Shown: positions 1 to 8,620 of the stretch, piece after piece
Layout: the number at the start of each line of letters is the position of its first letter
Position numbering within the stretch: position 1 is the stretch's first letter
DNA from: Aporhodopirellula sallentina SM41
Lineage (GTDB): Bacteria; Planctomycetota; Planctomycetia; Pirellulales; Pirellulaceae
Reading direction: 5' to 3'
NCBI RefSeq assembly: GCF_000346505.1
Contig: NZ_ANOH01000428.1
Span: 1-54,394 of the forward strand
Length of the DNA: 54,394 nt
Notes under the pieces: model-generated
The model's input: only the letters and a program-made list of their open reading frames with translations
What the model was told of the DNA's origin: nothing
Database searches by the model: none
Made by a program: the position numbers and the translations under genes

Positions 1-300
1 GGCCATTCCTAAGTTGACGGGGTATTTCGTTTCCGGTGTCAAACCGACCGCGACGCCTTCTTTCAAATGCAGTCTCAACCCGCAACCGGTCGCACAGAAT
101 CCACACGTCGCTGTCGTTGTGGTATCCGCCGCCATCGACGAGTGCGTCATCCCGAGCCCATGCTCACCGGGATGCAGCAACAGCTCCCGGGTCATGGTTC
201 CTTCCCGGCGAACCAATACCTGCGGCAACTCAAAAGGAGCTTTTGCAACAGGTGACGAAGTCAAATCAACGGGTGTGGCCGGCGTGGTATCCATGCTCAT
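1..300 (-). CDS. nasA: Assimilatory nitrate reductase catalytic subunit, N-terminal part (runs off the window)
   Basis: Only the first 100 codons are inside the window; the gene continues past position 1. The translation starts MSMDTTPATPVD and contains CGFCATGC at about residues 67-74, the start of the Cys cluster that binds the N-terminal [4Fe-4S] centre of molybdopterin oxidoreductases. It then reads GVAVGLTPETKYPVNLG, as in NasA/NarB-type enzymes. The family reduces nitrate to nitrite in the cytoplasm. The ATG overlaps the stop of the upstream fused iron-sulfur/anchor gene in an ATGA, so the two are translationally coupled. Position at the end of an nrtABCD operon supports nitrate as substrate. 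Another molybdopterin oxidoreductase is possible, because the cofactor-binding and catalytic regions are outside the window. Confidence 0.8.
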   Translation of the reverse strand, partial: MSMDTTPATPVDLTSSPVAKAPFELPQVLVRREGTMTRELLLHPGEHGLGMTHSSMAADTTTTATCGFCATGCGLRLHLKEGVAVGLTPETKYPVNLGMA

Positions 301-2150
301 TTCAGTGTCCCCGGCATGCGGTCGTAAACAACACTCATGAAATACAACAAACGCTCTGACGATTCACCGACGAGCAACGCCGCAGCAGCAAGCGACACGG
401 ACAACACCGCGCCGACGTTCCAACCGACAGCGATCGCAGCCATTGAAAACATGCATGCCACGATGCCCACCCAACCACCGGTCAGCCGAATGCGTGCCAA
501 CGGACTCAGGTGGGTTCGAACCAGTCGTCGACTGCGTTCATCGAATGTTTTGACGGAAGAACCCGATCCTCGATCGCCTTGATTGGCGAGATACAAGTCC
601 CACTCCCAGAAAAGTTTGCCTGCCCCTGTCATCGCCGCCATCAGCAACAACGCATTGGCAATCGTGTTCATCTCGCTGGTCAGGATTACAGCCAACGCCG
701 TCATCGGAGCCCCCACGATCACGCCCGTGATCAAAAACCGAGGGATCGTGCGGCTCCAACGCCATAACTCACGCCGAGTCGCGATGTAGATCATTGCACT
801 GCAGTAGAGCCCCGCGATTCCGAGAACGACTGATGCGACCAACGTAGCCCCCGCGACCCACTCAGGCACCACAACCCATTCCGGAATACGCTCGGTTACC
901 GCGTCTGGCGTCCACGCGGCAATCACGGGTAACCAAAGCAGCACCGTGGCGAGCAATAACGCTCCTACGAATTTTCCGAGCACGACGGCCTCGCGGCTCA
1001 GCCATGATGTTCTCAATCCGAGGAACACCCGCCACGCACGCAGCGGTTGCCCCAGGTGCAGCGGAGCGATGTTCATGCCGATCATGGCGACGACCAACGC
1101 GCCCAAGGCGGTCATCCGTGACGTCTCCACAGGCATCGTACCTCCACGAGCCCACAGCCCCAACGCAATCAAGCGTTCAAACAGGATCATGCCCACCGAT
1201 ACCTGAGTTGCGATCAACAGCAACGCCAACGGCCAATGACTCTCGGCGACTACATCGATTTGAGAGTCCTGCGGCACCGCCTCGGCAATTAAGTCGGATC
1301 GGTTCGAAACATAGCGAGTGGTCGGACGTGTCCAATCGGACAACGGAGCCTCCGGCACCAAACGCTCGTCCAATGATGTCAGCGGGCGAGTGCTATCAAC
1401 CGTTCGGATCGAGATTGCTTCATTGGGACACGACTGAACACACGCGGGGGCTTCCCCCGTCTTGAGCCGTTGGTGGCACATGTCGCATTTGCGAACGATT
1501 CCCAAACGCTTGCTGTATTTCGGCACTTCATACGGGCACATCATCGTGCAGTATTTGCAACCGATACACTGATCATCGAGGTGCCTGACGATCCCGGTTA
1601 CCGGTTCCTTGACATAGGCTTTGACAGGACATCCGTTCAGACACCCTGGGTCTTCGCAGTGGTGACAGGCCGTTGTGACATGCTGAATTCCCGAACTCGC
1701 GATCGTTACCGGGGATTGCTCGAGATCAATGGCGGTAGGGATGGCGAGATCACTGGGCTCATCGGCAGACTCATCCGCCAACGATCCGATCGTCAACGTG
1801 CCTACCTTTCGCCAGCTCTCGGCTTCCTCGAGCCCGTTCATCGTGTGGCAGGCGACCACGCACGCCTTGCAACCGCTGCACGTGTCGAGGTTGACTTCGA
1901 ACGCGAGTTGTTGCCCCGGTTCGGGTGGAGTGACAGGCAACAACTGTCGGTAGTAGACAGACTGAGCCGGTTCGATCTCGCCCCGTGAATGAGCCTCTGA
2001 AAATTGCTCCACCGCGGTCAACGATTGCTGCTCTTCGAGCAACATGCCGACGAGGTCAAATCCAGAGTCGCTCTGCGAGAACGGCAACGAAGATCGCGAT
2101 GACTGCGACCTAGGCTTGTCTTTCGTTTCGGCGGGTAGCGTGCTGGACAT
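297..2150 (-). CDS. Fused DmsB-DmsC-like protein: four-cluster ferredoxin domain plus membrane quinol anchor
   Basis: A protein of about 617 residues joining two subunits that are usually separate. The N-terminal half has four cysteine groups typical of DmsB/NrfC proteins: CSGCKACVVAC, CHHCEDPGCLNGCP, CIGCKYCTMMCP and CDMCHQRLKTGEAPACVQSCP. The C-terminal half has about eight hydrophobic segments and the DmsC-like stretch HLGQPLRAWRVFLGLRTSW. DmsC anchors oxidise menaquinol and DmsB wires electrons to a molybdenum subunit. The ATGA overlap with the downstream nitrate reductase makes that enzyme the likely electron acceptor; this pairing is inferred from context. The start chosen is ATG at 2150; an upstream TTG at 2180 is in frame but less likely. 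Confidence 0.82.
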   Translation of the reverse strand: MSSTLPAETKDKPRSQSSRSSLPFSQSDSGFDLVGMLLEEQQSLTAVEQFSEAHSRGEIEPAQSVYYRQLLPVTPPEPGQQLAFEVNLDTCSGCKACVVACHTMNGLEEAESWRKVGTLTIGSLADESADEPSDLAIPTAIDLEQSPVTIASSGIQHVTTACHHCEDPGCLNGCPVKAYVKEPVTGIVRHLDDQCIGCKYCTMMCPYEVPKYSKRLGIVRKCDMCHQRLKTGEAPACVQSCPNEAISIRTVDSTRPLTSLDERLVPEAPLSDWTRPTTRYVSNRSDLIAEAVPQDSQIDVVAESHWPLALLLIATQVSVGMILFERLIALGLWARGGTMPVETSRMTALGALVVAMIGMNIAPLHLGQPLRAWRVFLGLRTSWLSREAVVLGKFVGALLLATVLLWLPVIAAWTPDAVTERIPEWVVVPEWVAGATLVASVVLGIAGLYCSAMIYIATRRELWRWSRTIPRFLITGVIVGAPMTALAVILTSEMNTIANALLLMAAMTGAGKLFWEWDLYLANQGDRGSGSSVKTFDERSRRLVRTHLSPLARIRLTGGWVGIVACMFSMAAIAVGWNVGAVLSVSLAAAALLVGESSERLLYFMSVVYDRMPGTLK

Positions 2151-2216
2151 ACTTAACTTAAAAGCGACAAAACGCGTCAATCAGTTCAGTTGACTGAGGC
2201 CAACCGATGCACTGAC

Positions 2217-2239
2217 CGGTGCCGCACTCATCGGCACCG
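2217..2239. other. Hairpin in the spacer between the GAF gene and the fused DmsBC-like gene
   Basis: Eight-base perfect arms CGGTGCCG (2217-2224) and CGGCACCG (2232-2239) enclose a 7-base loop. Outer GAC/GTC bases can extend the stem with a small bulge. No T-run follows on the minus strand, so it is not an intrinsic terminator. A role in mRNA stability or processing between the two operon segments is a guess. Confidence 0.35.
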
Positions 2240-2282
2240 AGGTCTGATGAGACTGCAGTGATTGGGCTGAAGACTGTTGGAT

Positions 2283-3212
2283 CTAAAACAAGAACAACGT
2301 GATGCTCGTGAGCGTGGCACCTTCGAAAAAAGGAATTGCCAATCCGGACGTAGGGCCGGGTGCGGCAACGTCTTCGTCGCGTCCTGCCAACAATTCGCTC
2401 GGGTCATCCGTAACGAGCGCCCGCATCTCCTGTTTCAAACGTGAAAACGGAGACAACTCCCCCGACCGGCACGTACCGATTGGGAGTGCGTAATCATCGC
2501 CGAGGTTGTAATACGCAGCCGAAACGAGTTCGAACTCATCTCGGTCTTCACACACCTTCCAAACTTCCATCCCCCGAGCGATCGGAGTTTGAGAAGAACT
2601 GATCAACACCGCCGTTGAACGGAATTGTTCCGCGGCGACCGGGATCCCCACCGCCGTCCTCAACAGATCCGCTGACGCGCCCGCTGCCCGCAGGAACCCA
2701 GGGTGATTCCCCAGGTCGTCATGAATCATCGAGCATCGGCCATCCCAAACCTGCCCCGGCAGCCCACTGCCTCGTTCAAAACGGACGAATGAACTGACGT
2801 TGTGAAACCGTTCCATCTTGCCGTAGTAGCCGTCCTTCAGAGCGACTTCGTCATAAATCCCGATCGGCTCCCATACCTCAAAAACACCAATTGGTGATTC
2901 GCTCGTTTCGACTTCCCCTTCGGCACCGCGTGCCAACAGCACGACCACCGACACGACTTTGCCGTCGTAATAAACGGGAATCGAAATTCCAGCCGATGCT
3001 CTGCCGGGCAGGTCATTCGAGGCGACCTCCGACGATCCCGACTGGACCGCGGACTCGGCGAGCGGCAGCAATTCGGGACGATGGTTGGGCAACGGATTAC
3101 CGGATTCATCGATGTCGAATACCGCGACATCGCTCAGGAAACACGCTGACGGAAGAGAGGAGATACTCAATTTGGACGACCAGTGGTCGATGGTATGAAA
3201 AGAAGTAGACAT
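2283..3212 (-). CDS. GAF-domain protein within the nitrate operon
   Basis: A 309-residue soluble protein with no signal peptide and no DNA-binding or catalytic domain that I recognise. Residues around GSGLPGQVWDGRCSMIHDD followed by LRTAVGIPV match the core of GAF small-molecule-binding domains. A second, weaker repeat of the same kind (SAGISIPVYYDGKVVSVVVLL early and SGLAIPFFEGATLTSITLF at the C-terminus) suggests up to three GAF-like units. It sits between nrtD and the fused electron-transfer gene, co-directional with short gaps (40 bp upstream, 132 bp downstream). The context points to sensing of nitrate, nitrite or redox state for the pathway, but ligand and partner cannot be read from the sequence. 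Confidence 0.6.
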   Translation of the reverse strand: MSTSFHTIDHWSSKLSISSLPSACFLSDVAVFDIDESGNPLPNHRPELLPLAESAVQSGSSEVASNDLPGRASAGISIPVYYDGKVVSVVVLLARGAEGEVETSESPIGVFEVWEPIGIYDEVALKDGYYGKMERFHNVSSFVRFERGSGLPGQVWDGRCSMIHDDLGNHPGFLRAAGASADLLRTAVGIPVAAEQFRSTAVLISSSQTPIARGMEVWKVCEDRDEFELVSAAYYNLGDDYALPIGTCRSGELSPFSRLKQEMRALVTDDPSELLAGRDEDVAAPGPTSGLAIPFFEGATLTSITLFLF

Positions 3213-3252
3213 TTTGGTTCACATGGGTAAAGCGGTTGATGGAAAGGACCTC

Positions 3253-4113
3253 TCAAACGGCCTCGGCCACCTGTTGCTCTTCCGCTTCGTCTTGCTTTTT
3301 CGCCTGCTCGCGTGCCTCGGCATCGGCTTTGAGTTTTCGGTGATCCTGCTCCTCAAGGAACTGAATCATCTTGCGTCGATACTCGTAATACTCGGGATGG
3401 TCGAGCACATCGGCTCGCACTCGTGGACGTTCAAACGGCAGGCTGAAGATTGCCCCCACACGTGCTCGCGGCCCGTTGGTCATCATCACGACGCGATCGC
3501 TCATAAACAGCGCTTCATCCACATCGTGCGTCACCATCACCGTGGTCACTTTGTCACGAACCAGGATCTCAAGAAGGATTTCCTGAAGCTCCATACGCGT
3601 CAGCGAATCGAGCATTCCGAACGGTTCATCGAGCAGCAGCATCTTGGGCTTCAGTGCGAAAGCACGCGCGATACCGACACGCTGCTGCATCCCCTGACTA
3701 AGATCCTTGGCCCTTTTGTGCAAACTGCCTCCCAAACCGACCAGGTTCAGGTAGTAGCTCGCCAAGTCGATTCGGTCGTTTTTCGACGCGTTGCGATAGA
3801 CCTGATTGACACCGAGCATCACGTTGTCGAGTGCGGTCATCCATGGCATCAAACACGGCGACTGAAAGACAACACCGCGGTCGGGTCCGGGACCGTCGAT
3901 CTCGCGTCCGTCGATCGCAACACCGCCGGTCGTGATCGGGTTCAAGCCCGCGACCATCGTCAAAACCGTGCTCTTTCCACACCCGGAGTGTCCGAGCAAG
4001 GCGACGTACTCGCCACGTTCGAGATTCAGATCGAAATCCTCGACGATAACGACCGGCCCCTTGTGGGTGTCGTAGGTTTTGCCGAGACGAAAAAGTTCAA
4101 CGTATCCACGCAT
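3253..4113 (-). CDS. nrtD: Nitrate ABC transporter ATP-binding protein (second of two)
   Basis: A 286-residue ABC ATPase of the NrtD/SsuB/TauB family. Visible motifs are Walker [10 protein letters not shown], signature LSQGMQQRV (Q in place of the usual G of LSGGQ), Walker [13 protein letters not shown] and the switch histidine in [12 protein letters not shown]. The C-terminus is a charged K/E/A-rich tail after [10 protein letters not shown]. It lacks the NrtA-like extension that cyanobacterial NrtC carries. The ATG at 4113 is preceded by an AGAGGT Shine-Dalgarno-like site. It lies 40 bp downstream of the other ATPase gene, and the two presumably form a heterodimer that powers the NrtB permease. 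Nitrate as substrate is taken from the linked reductase; related systems carry sulfonates or cyanate. Confidence 0.82.
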   Translation of the reverse strand: MRGYVELFRLGKTYDTHKGPVVIVEDFDLNLERGEYVALLGHSGCGKSTVLTMVAGLNPITTGGVAIDGREIDGPGPDRGVVFQSPCLMPWMTALDNVMLGVNQVYRNASKNDRIDLASYYLNLVGLGGSLHKRAKDLSQGMQQRVGIARAFALKPKMLLLDEPFGMLDSLTRMELQEILLEILVRDKVTTVMVTHDVDEALFMSDRVVMMTNGPRARVGAIFSLPFERPRVRADVLDHPEYYEYRRKMIQFLEEQDHRKLKADAEAREQAKKQDEAEEQQVAEAV

Positions 4114-4153
4114 CGTGGCATACCTCTTGGTAAATGTGTGGGGACGCTCGCCT

Positions 4154-5101
4154 TTAGCGAGGCGGTTGGTTGTGGATCGCGCGACCCTTCCGGTTCAAGT
4201 CTTCCGGTTGGATATCGGGCAACCGGAACTTCAAATGCTTGGTCGCGGCCTGCTCGGCAGTGCGCGCCTTCTGGCGAACGGCGACGAGGTAGTTCGTCAC
4301 CGCGTTTCGCAACGCTTTGAAGTGTTCGCAGTCATTCAGTTCTGTCTTGTTACGTGGCCGATCGATACCCACGGTGAACGCGGGCCCGAGAGAGGCCGAC
4401 GGGCCGGGATTGAGCGGAACAATCCGATCGGCGAGCAAGATCGCTTCGTCGACGTCATTGGTGATCATCAAACAAGTTTGACGTTCCTCTTCCCAAATCT
4501 TCAGAATCTCATCACCGAGTTGGGAACGCGTCAGGGCGTCGAGCGCCGAGAGCGGTTCATCGAGCAGCAGCATTTTCGGCTTCATCGCGAGAGTCCGAGC
4601 AAGCGATGTACGCTGACGCATACCGCCGGACAACTCGTGCGGCCGACGATGAGCCGCATGGCTCAAACCGACCATGTCGATAAACTTTTCAACGTGCTCA
4701 CGGCGGGCTTCCGAAGACCAATCCTTGAAAACCGAATTGACCGACAACGCGATGTTCCCGCGAACGGTCAACCATGGCAGCAACGAATAGTTCTGGAACA
4801 CCAACCCACGATCAGGCGAGGGGCCCGTCACCGGTTCGCCCTCCATCGTGATGGTGCCTTTGTCAGGCTTGATCAACCCAGCAACCAACTGGGTGAACGT
4901 TGTTTTGCCACTGCCGCTGAAACCAACAACGGCTAGGAATTCTCCTTCGCGAATATTCAGGTTGATATTCTGAAGGACCTCCGAATGCGTCACACCACTG
5001 CCATAGCCTTTGCAAACACCTTTCATTTGCAAGATTGGCGATGGCGCCGGCGTGTCGGGCTTTCGAATCGCGACCGGTTCAGGACGCAGAAGGACACTCA
5101 T
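4154..5101 (-). CDS. nrtC: Nitrate ABC transporter ATP-binding protein (first of two)
   Basis: A 315-residue ABC ATPase with Walker [10 protein letters not shown], signature [10 protein letters not shown] and Walker [13 protein letters not shown]. The switch-histidine position reads ITNDVDEA, so Asn replaces the usual His of the H-loop (TH-D-DEA). That could make its own catalytic site weak, as often happens in one half of a heterodimeric ABC pair. The N-terminus has about 25 extra residues before the ATPase fold. ATG at 5101 has AAGG about 8 bases upstream. A terminator-like hairpin lies in the 103-bp gap separating it from nrtB. It is assigned nrtC by position only, since it lacks the fused substrate-binding domain of cyanobacterial NrtC. 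Confidence 0.8.
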   Translation of the reverse strand: MSVLLRPEPVAIRKPDTPAPSPILQMKGVCKGYGSGVTHSEVLQNINLNIREGEFLAVVGFSGSGKTTFTQLVAGLIKPDKGTITMEGEPVTGPSPDRGLVFQNYSLLPWLTVRGNIALSVNSVFKDWSSEARREHVEKFIDMVGLSHAAHRRPHELSGGMRQRTSLARTLAMKPKMLLLDEPLSALDALTRSQLGDEILKIWEEERQTCLMITNDVDEAILLADRIVPLNPGPSASLGPAFTVGIDRPRNKTELNDCEHFKALRNAVTNYLVAVRQKARTAEQAATKHLKFRLPDIQPEDLNRKGRAIHNQPPR

Positions 5102-5130
5102 AGTGCTGCCTTAAGCTGGCGGAGCAAAAT

Positions 5131-5187
5131 GGAAGAAAAACGTTCCGCAGCCAGCCCGTGTCCCCACACACGACCGACTGCGGAACG
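5131..5187 (-). terminator. Terminator-like hairpin between nrtB and nrtC (possible attenuator)
   Basis: Read on the minus strand, CGTTCCGCAG (5187-5178) pairs perfectly with CTGCGGAACG (5150-5141). A small inner stem GTGT/ACAC sits in the 27-base loop. A T-run TTTTTCTT follows directly (5140-5133). This has the form of an intrinsic terminator, yet it lies inside the co-directional nrtABCD group. Partial termination would give more binding protein and permease than ATPase; that role is inferred. Confidence 0.6.
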
Positions 5188-5204
5188 AAAACGAATCGTT
5201 ATGG

Positions 5205-6320
5205 TTAGGCCGGGGCAGGATTGCCGAAGCTAACCAAGTTGCGGAAAAAGATCATGATCCGATCGAGCACCAGCCCGATCATCCCGATCACAAACACACT
5301 GAACGCGATTCGTGCATATGTCAGTTCACTGCCGTTCTGAAACTCGTCCCAAACGAACTTGCCGAGCCCAGGGTTCTGAGCAAGCATGTCAGCGGCGATC
5401 AACACCATCCACCCCACGCCGAGGCTGATACGCATCCCTGCGAACATCAGCGGCAAACTGGCGGGCAAGATGATTTTGAACAGACGCTGCGCCCACGAAA
5501 GACGGAGCACATCAGCGACATTGATAAAGTCCTTGTCGACACTCGCGACACCGAGAGTCGTATTCACCAAAGTCGGCCACAACGAGCACAGACACACTGT
5601 CGTTGCCGAAATCAGGAACGCCTTATTGAAGAATGTTTCACCCGCGGAGTATCCGGCGTAGTACCACATGATGACGATGAACGCCAAAGGCAACCACGCC
5701 AACGGACTAACCGGCTTGAATACTTGAATGAACGGAGTCAACGCGGCATTGAACCACGGGCTCATCCCACACAACACGCCGAGGGGCACCGCGACCAGCG
5801 TCGCCAACAGGAAACCGAAGAAGACCGTTCCAACACTCGTCCAGATCTGATCGATGAAGGTTGGTGCACTCGACGGCTCGTAATTCACCGCCGACACCGC
5901 GCGTTTCTTCAACGACAACGACTTCGCTTCGAGCGCCTCTTTTTTCGCACCGGTGGCCTTCTCGGCGGCTTCCCCATAGGCCTTTGCTTCGGCCATGTAG
6001 CGAACCGCCTCGCCAACCTTCTCCTGTTTTGCCAAACGATCAGCTTGCTTTTGCTCGTAGTGCATCGCGATCAATTGAGCGCCTGCGTCCCACGTCGCCT
6101 TTGGACTCGGCAACTTAGCACTGTCAGTGACCACCGTATTGGCGGCCATTGCCCAGAACCCAAGGAACAACGCAATCGCAACGATCGGCAACAGGACGTA
6201 CTTGGCAATCCCGACGAACTGTTCTTTCTTATCCTCGCCCGCAGCCAAGCGAACAAAAGGCTCAAAGATCGGAAGACCAGCGACCTCACAAAACTTCAGT
6301 AGACCACCTCGCCAGTTCAT
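5205..6320 (-). CDS. nrtB: Nitrate ABC transporter permease
   Basis: A 371-residue inner-membrane permease of the NrtB/SsuC/TauC family. It has a cytoplasmic N-terminus, one membrane segment ([19 protein letters not shown]), then the usual permease core from about residue 165. The EAA-type loop with [24 protein letters not shown] contacts the ATPases. Between [11 protein letters not shown] and the core lies an extra charged, Ala/Lys/Glu-rich helix region of about 65 residues (roughly 80-145), predicted outside the membrane and unusual for the family. The ATG overlaps the nrtA stop (ATGA, 6317-6320) and has a strong AGGAGGAG ribosome site, so production is coupled to the binding protein. Confidence 0.88.
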   Translation of the reverse strand: MNWRGGLLKFCEVAGLPIFEPFVRLAAGEDKKEQFVGIAKYVLLPIVAIALFLGFWAMAANTVVTDSAKLPSPKATWDAGAQLIAMHYEQKQADRLAKQEKVGEAVRYMAEAKAYGEAAEKATGAKKEALEAKSLSLKKRAVSAVNYEPSSAPTFIDQIWTSVGTVFFGFLLATLVAVPLGVLCGMSPWFNAALTPFIQVFKPVSPLAWLPLAFIVIMWYYAGYSAGETFFNKAFLISATTVCLCSLWPTLVNTTLGVASVDKDFINVADVLRLSWAQRLFKIILPASLPLMFAGMRISLGVGWMVLIAADMLAQNPGLGKFVWDEFQNGSELTYARIAFSVFVIGMIGLVLDRIMIFFRNLVSFGNPAPA

Positions 6321-7792
6321 AGCTCCTCCTTATTGCCGATCGCGAAACTGTTGATGTATCCGATCGGATCACGCCCGTCGTAGGTGTTGCCGTCGATGAA
6401 TTCCGAGGTCGGCTCACGATAACCGTCGTAGTCAGGCGCAGGCATCTCACTCGCATCCATCTTGCCCTCGCTGATCAACAACTCAGCAGCCTGGCGATAG
6501 ATCTCTGGCTTGTAGACTTCTTTCGCAATTTCCTCATACCAATCCGCAGACTTCGGCTCGGTAATCTGCCCCCACCGACGCATCTGCGTCAGGAACCAAA
6601 TGCAATCGCTGTAGTGCGGGTAGCTCGCGTAGTACTTAAAGAACACGTTGAAATCGGGCATCTCACGAACGTCCGTCTTCTGGAACACAAACGTGCCCGT
6701 CATCGAGTTGTCGATCACGTCCTCTTCGGCACCGACATAGTCTTTGCTACTGAGGATCTTCGCGGCCTCTTGTCGGTTAACAAGGGCACCCGAATCGTCT
6801 GTCTCATCCAACCACCTACCGGCACGAATCAACGCCTTGATCACAGCCAAGTGAGTACTGGAATTCTCCTCCGCCCAAGCCTTGGTGACACCAAAAACTT
6901 TCTCGGGGTTATTTTTCCAAATGTCGTAGTTAGTCGTGACCGGGACCCCAATTCCAGCAATCACAGCCTTCTGGTTCCATGGTTCGCCGACACAGTACCC
7001 CTTCACAATGTCTGCTTCGAGGTTTTGCGGCATTTGCGGCGGCGGAACCGTCGACAACTGCACCTCGGCATCCTGAAAACCGTTCAGATCGCTTTCGGTA
7101 TACATCCCCGGGTGGATACCAGCGGCCGCGAGCCAATAACGGATCTCGTAGTTGTGCGTGCTGACCGGGAACACCATCCCCATCGGAAACGGCTTGCCCT
7201 GGTCGGCCAAATAGTCTTTCACGATCGGCTTGAGACTCTCGGCCGAAATCGGATGCTCCGGCGCCGGACTCTTCAGCTTAGGATCATTCTCTTGCATCTG
7301 CTCCCAGACTGCATTACTGACCGTGATCCCATTGCCGTTGTAATCAAGACTGTACGCGGTCACGATCGGCGACTTCGTCCCGATACCAATCGTTGCACCG
7401 ATCGGCTGACCGGCGAGCATGTGCGCCCCGTCGAGCTGCCCATTGATCACATTGTCGAGAAGAATCTTCCAGTTGGACTGCGACTCCAACGTGACATTCA
7501 AACCTTCGTCTTCGAAATACCCCTTTTCTTTCGCAATCACGAGCGGGGCACAGTCAGTCAATTTTATAAATCCAAATTTCAGATCCGATTTCTCGAGATC
7601 CAACATTGCCGCGGGAGCAGCATCTGACTCGTCAATCTCGAGGTCCGATACATCGACCTTGGCTGCAGCAGCCTCCAAATCCTCGAGAGTGATGTCCCCT
7701 GATGAGCATCCCACACAAACTAGCGAGAGCGTCAACAACAGCAGCCAGCCGCTCCCTAGAAAAAAACGAAACCCAACACTGTTTCTCAACAC
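6317..7792 (-). CDS. nrtA: Nitrate-binding lipoprotein
   Basis: Periplasmic substrate-binding component, about 491 residues. A lipoprotein signal ends in LSLVCVGC, followed by an acidic linker. The NrtA/SsuA-type fold begins at [23 protein letters not shown], the classic opening of NrtA/CmpA/NasF proteins. Further family hallmarks are [14 protein letters not shown] and [13 protein letters not shown] chose GTG at 7792 because GAAAGG stands about 10 bases upstream and it gives a well-formed signal peptide; a TTG at 7813 in the same frame would add seven residues. This is the first gene of the minus-strand operon. Bicarbonate (CmpA) is the main alternative ligand, and the linked reductase favours nitrate. 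Confidence 0.88.
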   Translation of the reverse strand: MLRNSVGFRFFLGSGWLLLLTLSLVCVGCSSGDITLEDLEAAAAKVDVSDLEIDESDAAPAAMLDLEKSDLKFGFIKLTDCAPLVIAKEKGYFEDEGLNVTLESQSNWKILLDNVINGQLDGAHMLAGQPIGATIGIGTKSPIVTAYSLDYNGNGITVSNAVWEQMQENDPKLKSPAPEHPISAESLKPIVKDYLADQGKPFPMGMVFPVSTHNYEIRYWLAAAGIHPGMYTESDLNGFQDAEVQLSTVPPPQMPQNLEADIVKGYCVGEPWNQKAVIAGIGVPVTTNYDIWKNNPEKVFGVTKAWAEENSSTHLAVIKALIRAGRWLDETDDSGALVNRQEAAKILSSKDYVGAEEDVIDNSMTGTFVFQKTDVREMPDFNVFFKYYASYPHYSDCIWFLTQMRRWGQITEPKSADWYEEIAKEVYKPEIYRQAAELLISEGKMDASEMPAPDYDGYREPTSEFIDGNTYDGRDPIGYINSFAIGNKEEL

Positions 7793-8255
7793 AATAAAAA
7801 TACCTTTCAACAACGCCTAACTCTCGACGCTTGCCCAAACACATTGCAGGCAGCGAGGCAATCGAGAACGTGTGCGGACTAACGCATCCATCGGACCAAT
7901 CAGTGAAACCCGCCGCGCATGAAACACACGAAGAGAAAGTTCGCCCCCTTAGACAAAACCAGCAACAATCAGAACCGCGTTAAAATGGGCGAACGCTAAT
8001 TAATCGCATCCGCGTGTAGATTTCAAACCAGCGTGAAATCGCTGGACTTGCTCAAACCCTATGCATAAATCACGAACAGAAGCGCACAAAACAAGCACAG
8101 GTGAGAAGCGAGCTGTCGTACCCTCATACAAGATACTGGGGGGTGCACCGACCGACGCTTTCCTGGAGTAAACCGGTGATCCTAAAGCATCTCGAGATTT
8201 GAGGCGCTTGATCCCTACAGTTGGAGTCGCCAACATCGATTTTCCGCCGGATCGG
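7793..8255. promoter_or_regulatory. Upstream region of the nitrate operon with an 8-bp spaced inverted repeat
   Basis: No gene is seen here. GTTCGCCC (7939-7946) and GGGCGAAC (7987-7994) form a perfect inverted repeat 40 bases apart, about 150-200 bp upstream of nrtA. A compact hairpin CCAGCG/CGCTGG lies at 8028-8045. I do not find a convincing NtcA-type GTA-N8-TAC site or a good sigma-54 promoter. The operon promoter should be in this stretch but cannot be placed. Confidence 0.3.
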
Positions 8256-8391
8256 CTAGTGGTGCGTCACGACCAAGAACGAGGGTTCAAGGCCGTAGCA
8301 AAAGTCGCCAAGACTTTCGGTGATTCACGAGCTCTCCCGAAACGCTTGGCGAGTTTCGCAACCCGAAAACGAGGCTTTGACGCACCACGAG
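8256..8391 (+). repeat. Palindromic element family A, copy 1 (128-bp core)
   Basis: The core runs 8260-8387, flanked by CTAG on the left and CGAG on the right. Ends are the perfect inverted repeat TGGTGCGTCA / TGACGCACCA. Inside are two related short hairpins, one around AAAGTCGCCAAGACTTT and one around GAAACGCTTGGCGAGTTTC. This copy has single mismatches in both inner stems. The same 128-bp unit occurs at 16886-17013 and, inverted, at 49942-50069. It carries no ORF that looks real. It lies in the gap between the vWA gene and the nitrate operon. Confidence 0.85.
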
Positions 8392-8620
8392 GGCTGTTGT
8401 AGCCAGAGGTCAGAGCAGAGACCGTGGGCGAATATCGCGATTTGGTGTCGGCCTCCGGCCTCTCATGATTGGACGTGCGGTCCGCTTCGCGGGAACGCGG
8501 CGATCGACATTACGCGCTCGTGAAATCGGTCCAATGTGAACTGGCCTGGCATTGCAACTCGGCCCGCACAACGCTGTTTGCGGTGACCGTGTTCCTCGAT
8601 GGTGTTTCGCGAGCTCTGCG
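8392..8620. other. Gene-free stretch downstream of the vWA gene
   Basis: No coding signal, clear terminator or RNA gene is visible between repeat copy A1 and the stop codon of the minus-strand vWA gene. Confidence 0.4.

Noticed and set aside
3214-4936. Long plus-strand open frames opposite nrtD and nrtC
   Set aside because: They mirror the ABC ATPase genes; the minus strand has all motifs.
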